Below, piece after piece: positions 33,861 through 45,700 of a stretch of DNA of 64,000 nucleotides (its first letter is position 1; the number at the start of each line of letters is the position of its first letter). Source of the stretch: Gonocerus acuteangulatus (Eukaryota > Arthropoda > Insecta > Hemiptera > Coreidae); the NCBI GenBank assembly GCA_946811695.1, contig OX328128.1, positions 79,423,666-79,487,665 on the forward strand, written 5' to 3'. The notes beneath the pieces were generated by a model that saw only the letters and a list, made by a program, of their open reading frames with translations, was not told the DNA's origin and did not search any database. The translations under genes and the position numbers were made by a program.

Positions 33861-34060
33861 ATAGTATACTTTGTTTATTAACATAAATTAATAAACGAAC
33901 AATGAGACATCCCACAACAAAAAAATTTTTTATTGGGTTCAAGAAATTTCGTTTAGAGCCTTATGCTCAAATTCAGGAACATAAATATGCTTTAGGTCCA
34001 CCCGACAAACCTATATAATGAACTGTATAACATACAGTCTTCTTTTTCGTACATGGCCAC

Positions 34061-34072
34061 CGCGCATGCGCA
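34061..34072. promoter_or_regulatory. NRF1/ewg-type site upstream of THOC2
   Basis: CGCGCATGCGCA matches the palindromic nuclear respiratory factor 1 (Drosophila erect wing) site. It lies about 260 bp before the THOC2 start in otherwise AT-rich DNA, where a core promoter would be expected. Confidence 0.45.
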
Positions 34073-34324
34073 AACGCCAGTAGATACTTTTTTTAAACGT
34101 TTTTTTTTTTTTTTTTTTTTCCAGTTTAGTCATCAGTAAAGCATATTTATGCTAAAATGTTCCTCGAAACTACCTTTTGCTTCACTTAAAGGGAGCATGA
34201 CAAGTCTGTGTCTCTTATTCTTTTAGCCAAAACCTCTAGGTATATCTTGTATATATAATTGTATATGAATAGGAGGACTGATATGTTTGTTTTATTTTAG
34301 GCAGTTGACGAGAACTGCGGAAAA

Positions 34325-37300
34325 ATGATGAGAAGAATTTCAAAACGGAGGCACAATGCCCAATCGACATGGAAGCAGATGGGCATCAACGGTAAAACTA
34401 CAATGATTGCTGAGTGTGCGAAAATTATAGACGAATCAGGATCAGTGCTGATCATGAAGGAAGGGAACCGAACAGCAATGCCTGAAATCATTTATGATCT
34501 TTTCTGGCAGGGAATTTACGGAACTCTGAAAACTGCCAATGTAGTCTCTGCTTGTACTCAATTGAGTCGCCTCGGCGACGAAGTTCCATCTCTCATTATG
34601 GACGTTATCAATTTGTTCGATGCCGAAATGGTGATTATGGATCGGAAACCACGAGAAAGATTTCTACGACTTACTAATATTATGGTGGCGTTGGATCAAG
34701 AATGGTGCTCGAAAATGTGCAGATCATCTTTGGAACTCGAGTCCCTTTCCGAGTTCGGTGTCATAACCAAAGCTTTTTCTACCAAATCTGTTAAGATTAA
34801 GACAAAGTTATATTATAAGCAAAATAAATTTAATTTATTCCGGGAAGAAATAGAAGGCTACTCGAAAATAATAATCGAACTCAATAGATATACAAATCAG
34901 AAAGTTAAAAATCCTGAAGAAATAGTACTTAATTTAAAAGCCATAATCGGTTCATTCAGTTTAGACCCGACAAGAGTAATAGATTGTATTTTAGAAGTAT
35001 TTCAAACAAAAACAAATGATTACCTTTTTCTTATTCAGCTTATTAAAAGTTTTGTTGCTGATTTAGAACTTCTCTGCGAAGTGATTGGATTTAGATATGT
35101 ACGATACGCTAACCAAACTACTCCTAAATCATTTCATAGGTTAGTAGCCGTTCTTCTTCATTTTGAGGTTATAAAGTATGAAGATCTCCTCCCTTGGCTG
35201 ACTCCAGATGATAAGGCAATCGCAAAATCTATTGAAAACGCAATGGAGCTTAACAAACCTTATCGGAAAGATAAGAACTATAGTGAATCTGAGAAAAACC
35301 AAAAACTAGGACTTTGTGAAGAAGCTCTTGGAATGGGTTCTTGGAAGGTTTTTAAGGAATTGGTTACTTTCTTCCCTGAAGGGTATTTGTTAGAAAAGCC
35401 GATAATAGCTATTTCTATCAGCAGGCTGGTTCATCATCTAGTCGATAGCCTCTTAGTAGATTTATGCCATATGAAGCCTTCTTCAAAACGAAAAATCATA
35501 CCGTTCAAATTCGAAGTAACTCCTCTCACTCCTCCTCAACCAAAGACTTGTGAGGAATTGAGCGAATATGTATTTCCCATTTTGATAACCCTCGGTTCTT
35601 CAGCACACTTCGATGTGAAATTGTTGATGAAATTAGCGAGGATTTTGTCTAAAGTAATGGAAAAAGTAAATGCTGACAACAGTGGTAAACTCGATTTCCT
35701 CCGAGGACACATTGCAGATGTAATCATTTCGTCTTTGTTACCTTCCATTTCTAATTTGGAAGCCAACTGCTGTGTGAGCGAAGCATATTGGGGGCTTATA
35801 AAAATGTACCCTCTGCAAATGCGCTATTCGATGTATTATATGTGGAGAGAATATGTGTTGAAAAATCAAGCATTTTTAAGCAAAAAATGTCAAGGAAAAG
35901 TGAACATGAAATCTTGTATGAAAAGGGTAAGTAAAGAAAATGTTAAACAAATCGGACGACTTTTAGGTAAAATTTCGCATTATTCGCCAGCTACGCTCTT
36001 CGATTACATATTATTCCAAATTCAGATGTACGACAATCTGATTGGACCAGTTGTCGATTCGTTGAAATATATGACAAGTTTGTCATTCGATGTTATGGGC
36101 TTTTGCATTTACGATTCCTTGCAAAATGACCCAAAAAAGCGAGTTAAACATGACGGTTGTGCAATATCTCCTTGGTTTCAAAGCACTGCTTTATTTTGTG
36201 CAACAGCATTCAAGAAGTATAATGTCGATCTGTCGGGTATTCTACTGTATATTACAGATCAATTGAGTCGGAACAGCAGTGCAGAACTAATATTGCTGAA
36301 AGAGATTATGCAGAAAATGGGTGGAATATTGATAACGAATGATATGACTCCCCATCAGATTCAAGCGCTCGGTGGAGGAGAACTCATGAAAGCCGAGGCT
36401 GGATACTTCTTTCAGCAGAAGAATTTTAAGAAAACGGCTGCCCGATTAAAAGAAGCATTAGTCGAGAATAATTTGACGGGTCCTCTCGGAATGATCCTTG
36501 CACAACACAAAAATCATATTATGTTCGTTCAAAGTAAGAAATATGACCTTCGTTTTGTCGGCCAACTTTACGATGAATGTCATGATACCTTGTTACAATT
36601 TGTTACATTTATAACATCGAATATAAGCGAAAGTGACAATCTAATGCCGCCTTTAGTCGATCTAATGTGTGTTCATAAGCTAGAGCCTTCTTCGGCATTT
36701 TGCCTTTATCGTCCTATCCTCCATTTCCATGTACATCGTAAATACACTTACTCCTTCAGGGGTTCCACGACAAAAGTAAAATTTAATACGGGAGACGTTA
36801 TGTTCAATTGGATAAAAGATATTAGTCATGTTTTTGAAAGACTCTGGCCTACCAGAGATTGGGACGACATGTCTTCTGAATTTGTAGCTTTATTCTGGTC
36901 GCTGGATTTAAGCGATTTGAAAGTTCCTACTGAAGCTTATGAGAAGGAAATAGGGAAATATAAAGAATTAGAACAATCTCAAACAAAACAGAGTAAAGCA
37001 GATTCGGACAAAGCAAACACGATGCACGAAAAGCTCTCTCAAGAATTGAAGGAGCAAGAACATCATGTTGCTAGCATTTACGAAAAATTAAAAGAAGAAA
37101 AGGACAAATGGTTGTTACCGGGTCCTGTAAAACCCTCAAAAAATGAAATGATTACCCAGTTCTTAAGGATTTGCATTTTCCCTCGATGTATATATTCTGT
37201 CTTAGACGCACTTTATTGTGCTGAGTTCATTCATACTTTACATAAAATACAAACTAAATGTTTCAGCACTCTTTTGTTTTACGACAGACTTTTCTGCGAT

Positions 37301-38410
37301 ATAACTTTTGCGGTGATGTCTTGTACTGAGGACGAAGCCAATAGATTCGGTACTTTCCTTTGTGCAGTTCTAGAAAATATAATGAGGTGGCATAAAAGTA
37401 AAGAAACTTTTGACAAAGAATGTTCTAACACTCCAGGATTTCAAACGAAATTTCGATCGGGAAATGAACTTTCTGAGGATAATGATAATGTTCATTTCGA
37501 AAATTTCAGACACGTTTGTCACAAATGGCATTATAAAATAACAAAATCGCTCTTGTCGCTATTGGACTCCAAAGATTATATCCAAATCAGGAACAGCATT
37601 ACAGTTCTTATAAAAATGCTTCCCGTTTACCCTGTCATAGACAAGCTTTGTCTTTTTATCGATCGGAGAATAGATAAAATAAAAGAAGTAGAAAAAAATA
37701 ACAGGAAAGATTTGTACACATTAGCAACGAGTTACAGTGGTCAGCTTGTTCTTCGCATAGAAAGCTGGTGTACAGAGCAGGATTTCCATCTTGTTAGCGA
37801 TCCAAATTACGCACTTAATATAGACGATAATCAAACCGAAAACGATTCGCCCGAAAGTTCGCCGGCTTCTTCTCCGAAGGAACAAAACTCGCCACATACT
37901 TCTCCCGAAACCTCGCCTATTTCGTCTCCCTCGTCTGTCGAAGAAGAAGAAATGAGCCCGCCAGCAAAAAAAAAACCCAAGCAAGATACCGAACAATCTT
38001 CTCAGAACGATAGGAAATCTTCATCCCCTCCCCTTCAAATAGAAATGGATGAATATTACATTGACAAGAAGCTGGAATATCATCGGTCGAGAGGGCATGA
38101 CGATTTCTTCCAGTACGAAGATAACAATTTAGATGATGATGATCTTGTCGATTGCTCAGGGTATAGTTCGGGGAAGAAATATAGGAAAACTTCGAACAGT
38201 AATTCCTCTGCGCACAGAAAGAAGTCCGATTCTCCAAGAAATAATAGTACTAAGTATTCGTCAACATCTCCTCGCAGTATATCGAAAGGCGATCCTTCAA
38301 AATTAAAAAAATCCAAAACTAGAAAAGCGAGGAGTTCTGAACCAAAGAAAGACCGGAAAGTGACCAAAAGAAGAGAAAGAGTTCGAAGTGAGGAAATAGA
38401 CTTTGATTAA
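34325..38410 (+). CDS. THOC2: THO complex subunit 2, single exon
   Basis: This is the large scaffold of the THO/TREX complex, which packages nascent mRNA in the nucleus, couples transcription to export and limits R-loops. The 1361-aa frame has no stop or intron. Residues 130-170 hold KSVKIKTKLYYKQNKFNLFR, nearly unchanged from animal THOC2. Residues 20-560 fit the N-terminal THOC2 region. About 578-655 fit the central domain (VVDSLKYMTSLSFDVM, GILLYITDQLSRNS). About 840-1145 fit the Tho2 domain (WDDMSSEFVALFWSL, YSGQL). The tail is Ser-Pro rich (from 1175) then basic. Human THOC2 is 1593 aa, mostly through a longer tail. The Met at 34325 is followed by a second Met. The frame is open back to 34301, just after a possible acceptor TTTTATTTTAG, so a 5' leader exon could exist. 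Most animal THOC2 genes are split by many introns, so a retrocopy must be considered. Confidence 0.92.
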   Translation: MMRRISKRRHNAQSTWKQMGINGKTTMIAECAKIIDESGSVLIMKEGNRTAMPEIIYDLFWQGIYGTLKTANVVSACTQLSRLGDEVPSLIMDVINLFDAEMVIMDRKPRERFLRLTNIMVALDQEWCSKMCRSSLELESLSEFGVITKAFSTKSVKIKTKLYYKQNKFNLFREEIEGYSKIIIELNRYTNQKVKNPEEIVLNLKAIIGSFSLDPTRVIDCILEVFQTKTNDYLFLIQLIKSFVADLELLCEVIGFRYVRYANQTTPKSFHRLVAVLLHFEVIKYEDLLPWLTPDDKAIAKSIENAMELNKPYRKDKNYSESEKNQKLGLCEEALGMGSWKVFKELVTFFPEGYLLEKPIIAISISRLVHHLVDSLLVDLCHMKPSSKRKIIPFKFEVTPLTPPQPKTCEELSEYVFPILITLGSSAHFDVKLLMKLARILSKVMEKVNADNSGKLDFLRGHIADVIISSLLPSISNLEANCCVSEAYWGLIKMYPLQMRYSMYYMWREYVLKNQAFLSKKCQGKVNMKSCMKRVSKENVKQIGRLLGKISHYSPATLFDYILFQIQMYDNLIGPVVDSLKYMTSLSFDVMGFCIYDSLQNDPKKRVKHDGCAISPWFQSTALFCATAFKKYNVDLSGILLYITDQLSRNSSAELILLKEIMQKMGGILITNDMTPHQIQALGGGELMKAEAGYFFQQKNFKKTAARLKEALVENNLTGPLGMILAQHKNHIMFVQSKKYDLRFVGQLYDECHDTLLQFVTFITSNISESDNLMPPLVDLMCVHKLEPSSAFCLYRPILHFHVHRKYTYSFRGSTTKVKFNTGDVMFNWIKDISHVFERLWPTRDWDDMSSEFVALFWSLDLSDLKVPTEAYEKEIGKYKELEQSQTKQSKADSDKANTMHEKLSQELKEQEHHVASIYEKLKEEKDKWLLPGPVKPSKNEMITQFLRICIFPRCIYSVLDALYCAEFIHTLHKIQTKCFSTLLFYDRLFCDITFAVMSCTEDEANRFGTFLCAVLENIMRWHKSKETFDKECSNTPGFQTKFRSGNELSEDNDNVHFENFRHVCHKWHYKITKSLLSLLDSKDYIQIRNSITVLIKMLPVYPVIDKLCLFIDRRIDKIKEVEKNNRKDLYTLATSYSGQLVLRIESWCTEQDFHLVSDPNYALNIDDNQTENDSPESSPASSPKEQNSPHTSPETSPISSPSSVEEEEMSPPAKKKPKQDTEQSSQNDRKSSSPPLQIEMDEYYIDKKLEYHRSRGHDDFFQYEDNNLDDDDLVDCSGYSSGKKYRKTSNSNSSAHRKKSDSPRNNSTKYSSTSPRSISKGDPSKLKKSKTRKARSSEPKKDRKVTKRRERVRSEEIDFD

Positions 38411-39683
38411 CAATTGTAAAAATTCAGGGACTTATCTTAAAATTTTGTACATAAAAAGGGCAAAAATATGTTTTTTAGTCTATTTGTCTATACACTTATT
38501 GGAACTCATTTCTGATATTTTTTCAGAAATCCTGTGATGTAAAAAATTAGTCTTTTGTACATAAATGTTCTTCTTAAGTGTAATATAAATTTCTACATGT
38601 ATTGTACAATGCTTTTAAATATAACTTATAGAAATGTTGTGTTTCTTTTATACATAATATTTTTGTTTCTTTTATCTACCCATTCTATCACTGTATTAAA
38701 AATTAGTTCAAGAGAAGCAAGTAGTTGAAGAATAAGGTTTTGATGCTATGGTATATTAGGCAAGTGTAATCAGTAATATAAAAGTTCCTCACATCTCCTC
38801 ATTTTTCTCTTTTTATTTTTTATTTTTTTATTTATTTATTTTTTTTTTTTTTTTACATTAACTCCTAGGTCATGCAGAAGGAAAGAACATTATTTAAACA
38901 CCTGAGTGGATTTGTAAATGCAATAGAGAGACTATTTAGATAGGATTTTTTGTATTGAGTCGATATTAAAAAACTTAATATAGATGAATTTTATAAATGA
39001 CTAGCTGTTACCCGGCGTGCCATGCTAGACCTACTTGATATTAAATAGTTGTTACCCGGCATGCCATACTTCACCTACTTTCGATAAATATTCATTGATT
39101 TATCAAAGATTTTCACTTACAAAGCTGTTTTATATTCAACAAGAATACCGCCTAGGGGTGTACTCTTGTCGATTGCAGGTAACAAAACCATAACTAGACT
39201 AAAGAAAGTAGAAATGGTCTGTGAACTGATCCTGGGAGGATGTATGGATCAGGTATTCACTAATGCTTGATGGAAAAGGAGCTTTTGCTATGAAGAAAGA
39301 GGTAAAGATCATATCGTCCCTACCATGTCAAACTATCGAATATGAAAATTGGAGCAAACTAGCGAACGAATAATACATTGATGAAGTAATATATTGAAAA
39401 ATGGTATTAATGGATACTTTATTTAAGGCATTAATGGCTATTCTAAAAATATTAGAGTTCGACAAGCCGTATCATCCATAATGCAAGAGCAAAGCTTCTA
39501 ATCTGAAAAACGAGATTTTTCATATTCAATAGTTGACATTGTAGGGACGATATGTTCCTTTGGTGTTTTATTCTAGGTTTCTGGGTTTTTTTTTTTTTTT
39601 TTTCATTTATTAGCATACAATTTATTCTGTCTAAATATTTTTTTTGTGATTATCAACTTAGATAGGTATATCACTCAAATGAA
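38411..39683. other. THOC2 3' flank and intergenic DNA
   Basis: AT-rich with T runs. ATTAAA at 38695-38700 is a possible THOC2 polyadenylation signal. A short inverted repeat (about 39310-39355 with 39510-39560) is present, and two diverged copies of GCTGTTACCCGGC lie at 39001-39095. Confidence 0.4.
39001..39095 (+). repeat. two copies of a short dispersed repeat
   Basis: AGCTGTTACCCGGCGTGCCA and TAGTTGTTACCCGGCATGCC occur about 45 bp apart, each followed by ACCTACTT. They look like remnants of a dispersed repeat end. Confidence 0.4.
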
Positions 39684-39785
39684 TTATATTGTAGAATTAG
39701 TTGAAGTAACATAAGCAGGAGTGGCTGATGGTAATGGGCCAAACTGAACCAAAATTACCAAATATGTTGCTGCAGCTGCTACCAT
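39684..39785 (-). CDS. gustatory receptor exon 4
   Basis: 34 codons including the stop, starting MVAAAATYLVILVQF after TTTTTTCAG. It completes the last membrane segment and carries the family signature. Confidence 0.92.
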   Translation of the reverse strand: MVAAAATYLVILVQFGPLPSATPAYVTSTNSTI

Positions 39786-42700
39786 CTGAAAAAATAAAAT
39801 AAATATGTCAATATGTTTTAAAATACATCTATTGTGTCTTCAAATTATCTTCTGAGTTATTGTTCTCATTTTTAACGCGTCGTGTTTTTTTAAAAAAAAA
39901 TATGCTTTGACAAATGCCCCCTGTAATTGATTAACTATATAAATCCGCGACATAAACTTACTAAATGTTAAATTATCTAGTGTAGTATACTTACTGAATG
40001 GACAAGAGTATAATCAAGATTGAAAAAGCCACAAGCAGTAAAAACTACCTCTCTTTTCATTGCTATATGTAATTGCAGCTTCTCCTGTGGGAAAGAAAGA
40101 TTGCTAACAGCTTCGGGCAATAGAAAATACAACTGTAAATTGATTTCTTCAAGAAAATTAGCATTTAAGAGAATTGGTGAAGAGCTGTATTTGTGGTGAG
40201 AAAAAGATCGTTACTGTCACAGCCAAGGGTCCATAAAGCCCTGGCCAAAAGTGGCACGGATTGCGAATTAGGGTCCCTGAAAGGACCCGATGGGAATACG
40301 TTCAACAAACACTCGAGTTGATGCTGGGGGCACACTTTCCAGGATGCCTACGATATGAAGATCAGGTTAATAGGGTTGGCTGGACAAGGAAACAGGCCCA
40401 CATGATAATAACTCCTCAGACAGTTAAATGGGCTATTACGTCTTTTGATCCTTTCAAATCACCTGGATGTGATGGGATATACCCGGCCTTGTTACAGAAA
40501 GGAATGGAACTTCTGATTAGTCCATTGATCAGGCTATTCAGGAGTAGTTTACCTGGGGGTATATCCCAGACAGATGGAACGAGGTAAGGGTGGTGTTTAT
40601 ACCAAAACCAGGGAAACCTACGTAGGAGGAGGCGAAAGGTTTCAGACCAATATGCCTATCCTCCTTTCTGTTGAAGACAATGGAGAAGATCATAAATAAG
40701 CATTTGGGGATGACTAATCCTCTGGTTGGTAACCTGAAACATCAGCATGCCTATCAGAAGGGTAAATCATGCGAATCAGCTTTACATACGGTAGTAAGCG
40801 AGATTGAGGACTCCCTACAGGCCAAAGAGATAGTCCTAGGAGCATTTCTAGATATTGAAGGGGCGTTTGATAACACATCGGTTGAGGTGGCCTATGGCGC
40901 TCTGGAGGTCTTTGGGACAGAAAGGTGTATCACAGAATGGGTCAAGGGTATGCTAAGTAACAGGATAATTCATGCTACCAAAGGGAGCGGAAACATCAAG
41001 GTCAAGGCCGTCACAGGGTGCCCGCAAGGAGGAGTGCTATCACCACTGATATGGAGTATGGTGGTGGACTCATTATTGGCGAAACTCAATGATGCAGGAT
41101 TTAAGGCAATTGGGTATGCAGATGACATAGCTATTATCATCAAAGGCAAGGTTCAGTTGGTAATGGCAGACTTAATGGAGAGCGCACTAAAGATTACATC
41201 GGACTGGTGCAATGAGAAGGGACTGAGTATTAACCCTATGAAGACGGTACTGGTCCCCTTCACTAATAAAAGGAAGCTGGGTGGGCTGAGAAATCCGAGT
41301 TTCAGAGGAGAATTGGTACCCTATAGTAAAATATTTGGGAGTGGTTCTGGACCGGCGATTAAACTGGAAGGAACATATCACTCTAGTTACAAATAGAGCC
41401 ATAAGGTTATTGTGGGTATGCAGGAACCTGTGTGGAAAGAACTGGGGCATTAGCCCCCGCATAACGCACTGGATCTATACAGCGATGATAAGACCGGTGA
41501 TGACATATGGGTGCGTGGTATGGTGGCATAGGTTGGCCACCAAGTCTTTCAGCGCCAAATTGAGGAAGGTACAGAGAGACTGGGGTGCTTATTGGTTAAA
41601 GGAGCGATGAGGTCAACTCCTGAGATATCTATGGAAGCCATTCTCAGCCTGCTGCCAATTGATGTATTCATTGAAGCGGATGTAACGAAATCAGCATATA
41701 GAATGATGAAGCAGGAGGTCATAGGTAATCCTAAACAGGAAATAGGACATTCTCAGATTTTCTCAAAGATAGGGAAAATCCCTGAGTTAAGCATGCCGTC
41801 AGACATGATGAGGAGCAGGATAAGCACTGCAAGGAGATACGGAGTAGAAATACATGGCATCTGTACAGGTAAAGAGGATACCTTCAAGCCACCCAATGGC
41901 ATTAATGTTTATACGGACGGTTCTAAAACTTTATACGGAGCAGGAGCAGGGGTCTGGAGTGGAGGAGAGGGTGGCTTAAGGCTACAAATTTCCCTGGGAA
42001 AAACCTCAACTGTTTTCCAGGCGGAGATATACGCCATCCTAGCGGCGGCCCACAGCATGAACGAGAAGGGAGCCTGTGGGAAGAAGATAAACATCCTTAC
42101 GGACAGTCAGGCTGCATGCAAAGCACGAAGGTGTCAGGAGATTAACTCTAGAGTAGTGGACGAGTGTCAGTCAAGGCTTAATCGGTTGGCAATAAATAAT
42201 AAGTTTGTCATTTATTGGGTACCAGGGCATAGAGGCATCCCAGGTAATGAGAGGGCAGACAGGCTGGCAGGGGCAGGAGCGGAAGTGACGCCTGTGGGTC
42301 CGATGCCTATTGTGGGATTATCAATGGCCTGTGCCAAGGAAGCAATAGCAGCAAAAGCCAGAAAGGACTTTGGAAAATTATGGGAGGGCCAGAAAATAGC
42401 CCATATGAAGTCCTTTATAGATCTTAACAAACTTGGTAAAAAGGACATTTTTCTGGATATGACCAGAAGAGACCTGAGGGAGACGGTCGCAACGGTCTCA
42501 TGTCATTGTACGATGAATAAGCATATGTATGTTATGAAGATGAAGTCTTCTCCGGTATGTTGGTGGTGCGAGGACAAGGAGGAGACACCCAAGCATGTTA
42601 CATTTGAGTGTGTAGCATTGGAAAGGAGGCGGTTCATGCATTGTGGCAGCCTTGGAGAGGATGAGATCAGGAGGTCGGCTGAAGTCTGGCATTATCTGAG

Positions 42701-45700
42701 ATTCATCAGGAGTTCGAGAGAAGCCTAAGCAGGCACACAGGACCTGCACAATAGGACAACGGCCGAGGTGCAGCCCGTGCTGGCGGGGGTTCTTGAGTCA
42801 TAATCTAATCTACTGTCACAGCCAAGGTTTAGGAGTTGCTTGTAAATTCAGAAAGTTGTGTATGTAACATTTAATAACTATTACTCACATTATTTGATAA
42901 TTCGTTTGCCTTGTCATTGATTACTAGTTGGTAAAGGAGATTATTAAATTCAGTTGCCTGCAATGAAATATTATTTGTAGTTAACAAAAATAAATTCTTA
43001 ATGTACAATATCTATTGTTGTTGCAACAAAAATACCTAAATTAAATTATTATGTTTACTTTATGTATCTAATTGTACTGTCTAGCTAAAACTCCAAGGTG
43101 GCATTTTTCCAGAGAGCCCAGTGTCGAAAAACCAGCAGGTCTGTAACTACGGACTTGAAACCAGCATCTCCTTAGGTGAGAATCAAACACTGCCCATCCA
43201 AGACAAAAACATATCACATGATATATATATTTAACACTTGATATCAAGCATACATGATGTTATAATAGAAATGGAATAGTGGTCCATGATAACACAAATA
43301 CATTAGGATGTATGTTGTGAATACGTGACTGCATTCTCATTGGGGCAGAACTATTGCAGATGGAGAAATGTAATTGTCATTCTTTCTAAGCAACCATGGT
43401 GAAATGGGTGGTCCACCTTGGCCCATCATTAAAAAGTCCGACTCGCAGGAACAGCCTCATCTTAGCGTGTTTCCTTTCGTATCCCTAGTGCCATTAGTAG
43501 AGGAATAGAAGCAAATATTGGTAGGTTTTGATCATTCGTGAAAAATATAAAATAAGATCTCGAAGAGAAGAAAAACTTAAGCCGCCGCTACAGGAAACTG
43601 ACAGTATCTTTAGCGGAAAGGACTCCCTCGCCTTCTCAATGTTCGCCCTAACATATTGGTAAACACTATTACCAATATGACTCTCATTTTCTTACCCTAT
43701 TTGACTAAAATACACATTTCACTGTTAAATGCAATTTATAAAAAAAAATAAAATAAATAAATAAATAAATTGAGTTAAATAGAGACAAAACCCCGTTCAC
43801 AACAACAAAGCTAACACGAGCAAGTTTTTCTACTTTCCTAGTGGCTTATTAGCCATTAACGCCAGTGAAGTGGGAGATATTTATGAGTTTTGTATTGCGA
43901 AGTTATGGAATAGATTTCCTTTTTGTTTAGTGAACATGTTTTGTATTTTTTTAATTGAATAATGATAATTTTATAAGTAGAAGATAAAGATGAGAAAATA
44001 TACGCCTGTTTGTATACTATGGGTGACAGGTATCAATGCCCCTACCGGGCGACCCGCCCAGTCCTGTTCGGAGTTTCGTAGTTTTAAGTTTACTTATTTC
44101 TCCGACTGACATCGCCCCATCAAACATATTTTCAGAACCGTTTTTTTGTAGAGAATTTAGTAAGTTTTCCACTGGTCATCTTCTATTTACCACAATTTTC
44201 CGACCTTTTTCGAGATATTTAAGAAAATATACGAAGATTCCAAAACTTTTGATGTTTATTAATAAATTATTTTTTTCTACTTTTTACTTAAATCCAAACG
44301 TAACCACGATTTTTATCCAACCATGACGGCACTTGCGGAGGGAGAGAGGAAACTCGCTAAAATTAAATAAAAATTAATGATTTGGTCAGCTGTTCATAAC
44401 ACATATAAAAGAGTAACACTGTTTCTTTTGGCGTTATATTTATATAGGTTAGTTTCAGGTTTATATAGACCATTCTTCAGGGACCTTGCTGAGGAATGTG
44501 CTTAATTATGCAACTCCTGCGAGATGGACATTTTTCGTGACCCTAAGAAGTGCCACAGGATAATCACGATAGCGACCATTTCGAAATTGTTTATTATTTA
44601 TTTCAATTTGATTATCCATTTTTCATTGGCACAGGACTTTAGGACGGGTCATCTACAGGTCGCCACTCTTTTCTAACGAGGAAAGGCCTGATGCCTTTCT
44701 TTTTTCCAAAGAAAAGCCACCACCCCAAGTGGGAATTGAAACCACGAACGTAAGCATGGAGTGTTCATGCTTTCGCACTTAAGACCACCGGGCCTCCATT
44801 TTAGAAATTTAAATGAACGAAATTTACAGCGTTTACTTATCTACTACTTACTTTCTCAACCACACCAACATGAGGCGCGACCACAACCCACGTGAATGTC
44901 GAGTAGACAATCAACCACAAGACAGAGTCTACTACACTGATACAAGTCAGCAACCCGAATTGTCCAAACCCCACATCGTCAACAATATAAAACACATTTA
45001 CTACCAAACCCGTGATGGCCGAAGTCAGCAAAGCGACAATTTGAGGACCGTAAAGAGAGTTACTCAGTTCGCAAGACTTGCACAAGCAATTGTACAGGGA
45101 TAAAACCGTGTCGATGAGAGCACAGTTAAACCTAGAGTCGATTCTTGCAGATTTAACACTTTCTAAAAGAAGTCGAAAACGACTTTGGATGAGGTAGAGA
45201 ATTTGCTGGATTTCGTAAAGGATCATGACGGACTGCAGGACGATGGCTATAAATGTACAGACTTCATCCAAAGTCCAATACCATTTCAGGAATGTCATAA
45301 CTATGTCGAGAGAGAACATGGAAACACAACATACCAACATTACTTTCAATAGTCTATTTGACAGAACATATTGATCGGCGTGACCCAGTGAGCGTAGCCT
45401 AATTTCCAGAGATTCCAGATTCATAGCTAACTCATTGAGGATTGGTAAATTCCAGCAGAACCATACAACGTTGATCGAGGGAACGAGCCACATGGCCACC
45501 ACTTGTACCCGATAGCAGAATGAAATCGAGCCCGTTTCTTCATAAGCGAATCCAAAAATTGTGAGATTTCCTACTTGAATCAAGATCGCTAAGTTGATTG
45601 CTATGCAGACTATGAGCCTTGGGTGATTGGGCGAGAAGGATAAGCCTCTTTGCCGAAAAGGGAAGGCCATGAAGATGGTCGGAAAGTGAAATAGGTTTTT

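Noticed and set aside
34301..34324. Eight extra codons before the THOC2 Met, after a possible splice acceptor
   Set aside because: The frame is open, but no upstream coding exon could be identified, and the Met-Met start at 34325 already gives the conserved N-terminus.
35536..38367. Minus-strand frames inside THOC2
   Set aside because: Shadows of the long THOC2 frame; they show no family resemblance.
44036..44326. 96-codon plus-strand frame
   Set aside because: It lies wholly inside a non-coding Helentron-like element, and other copies of the element do not keep it.
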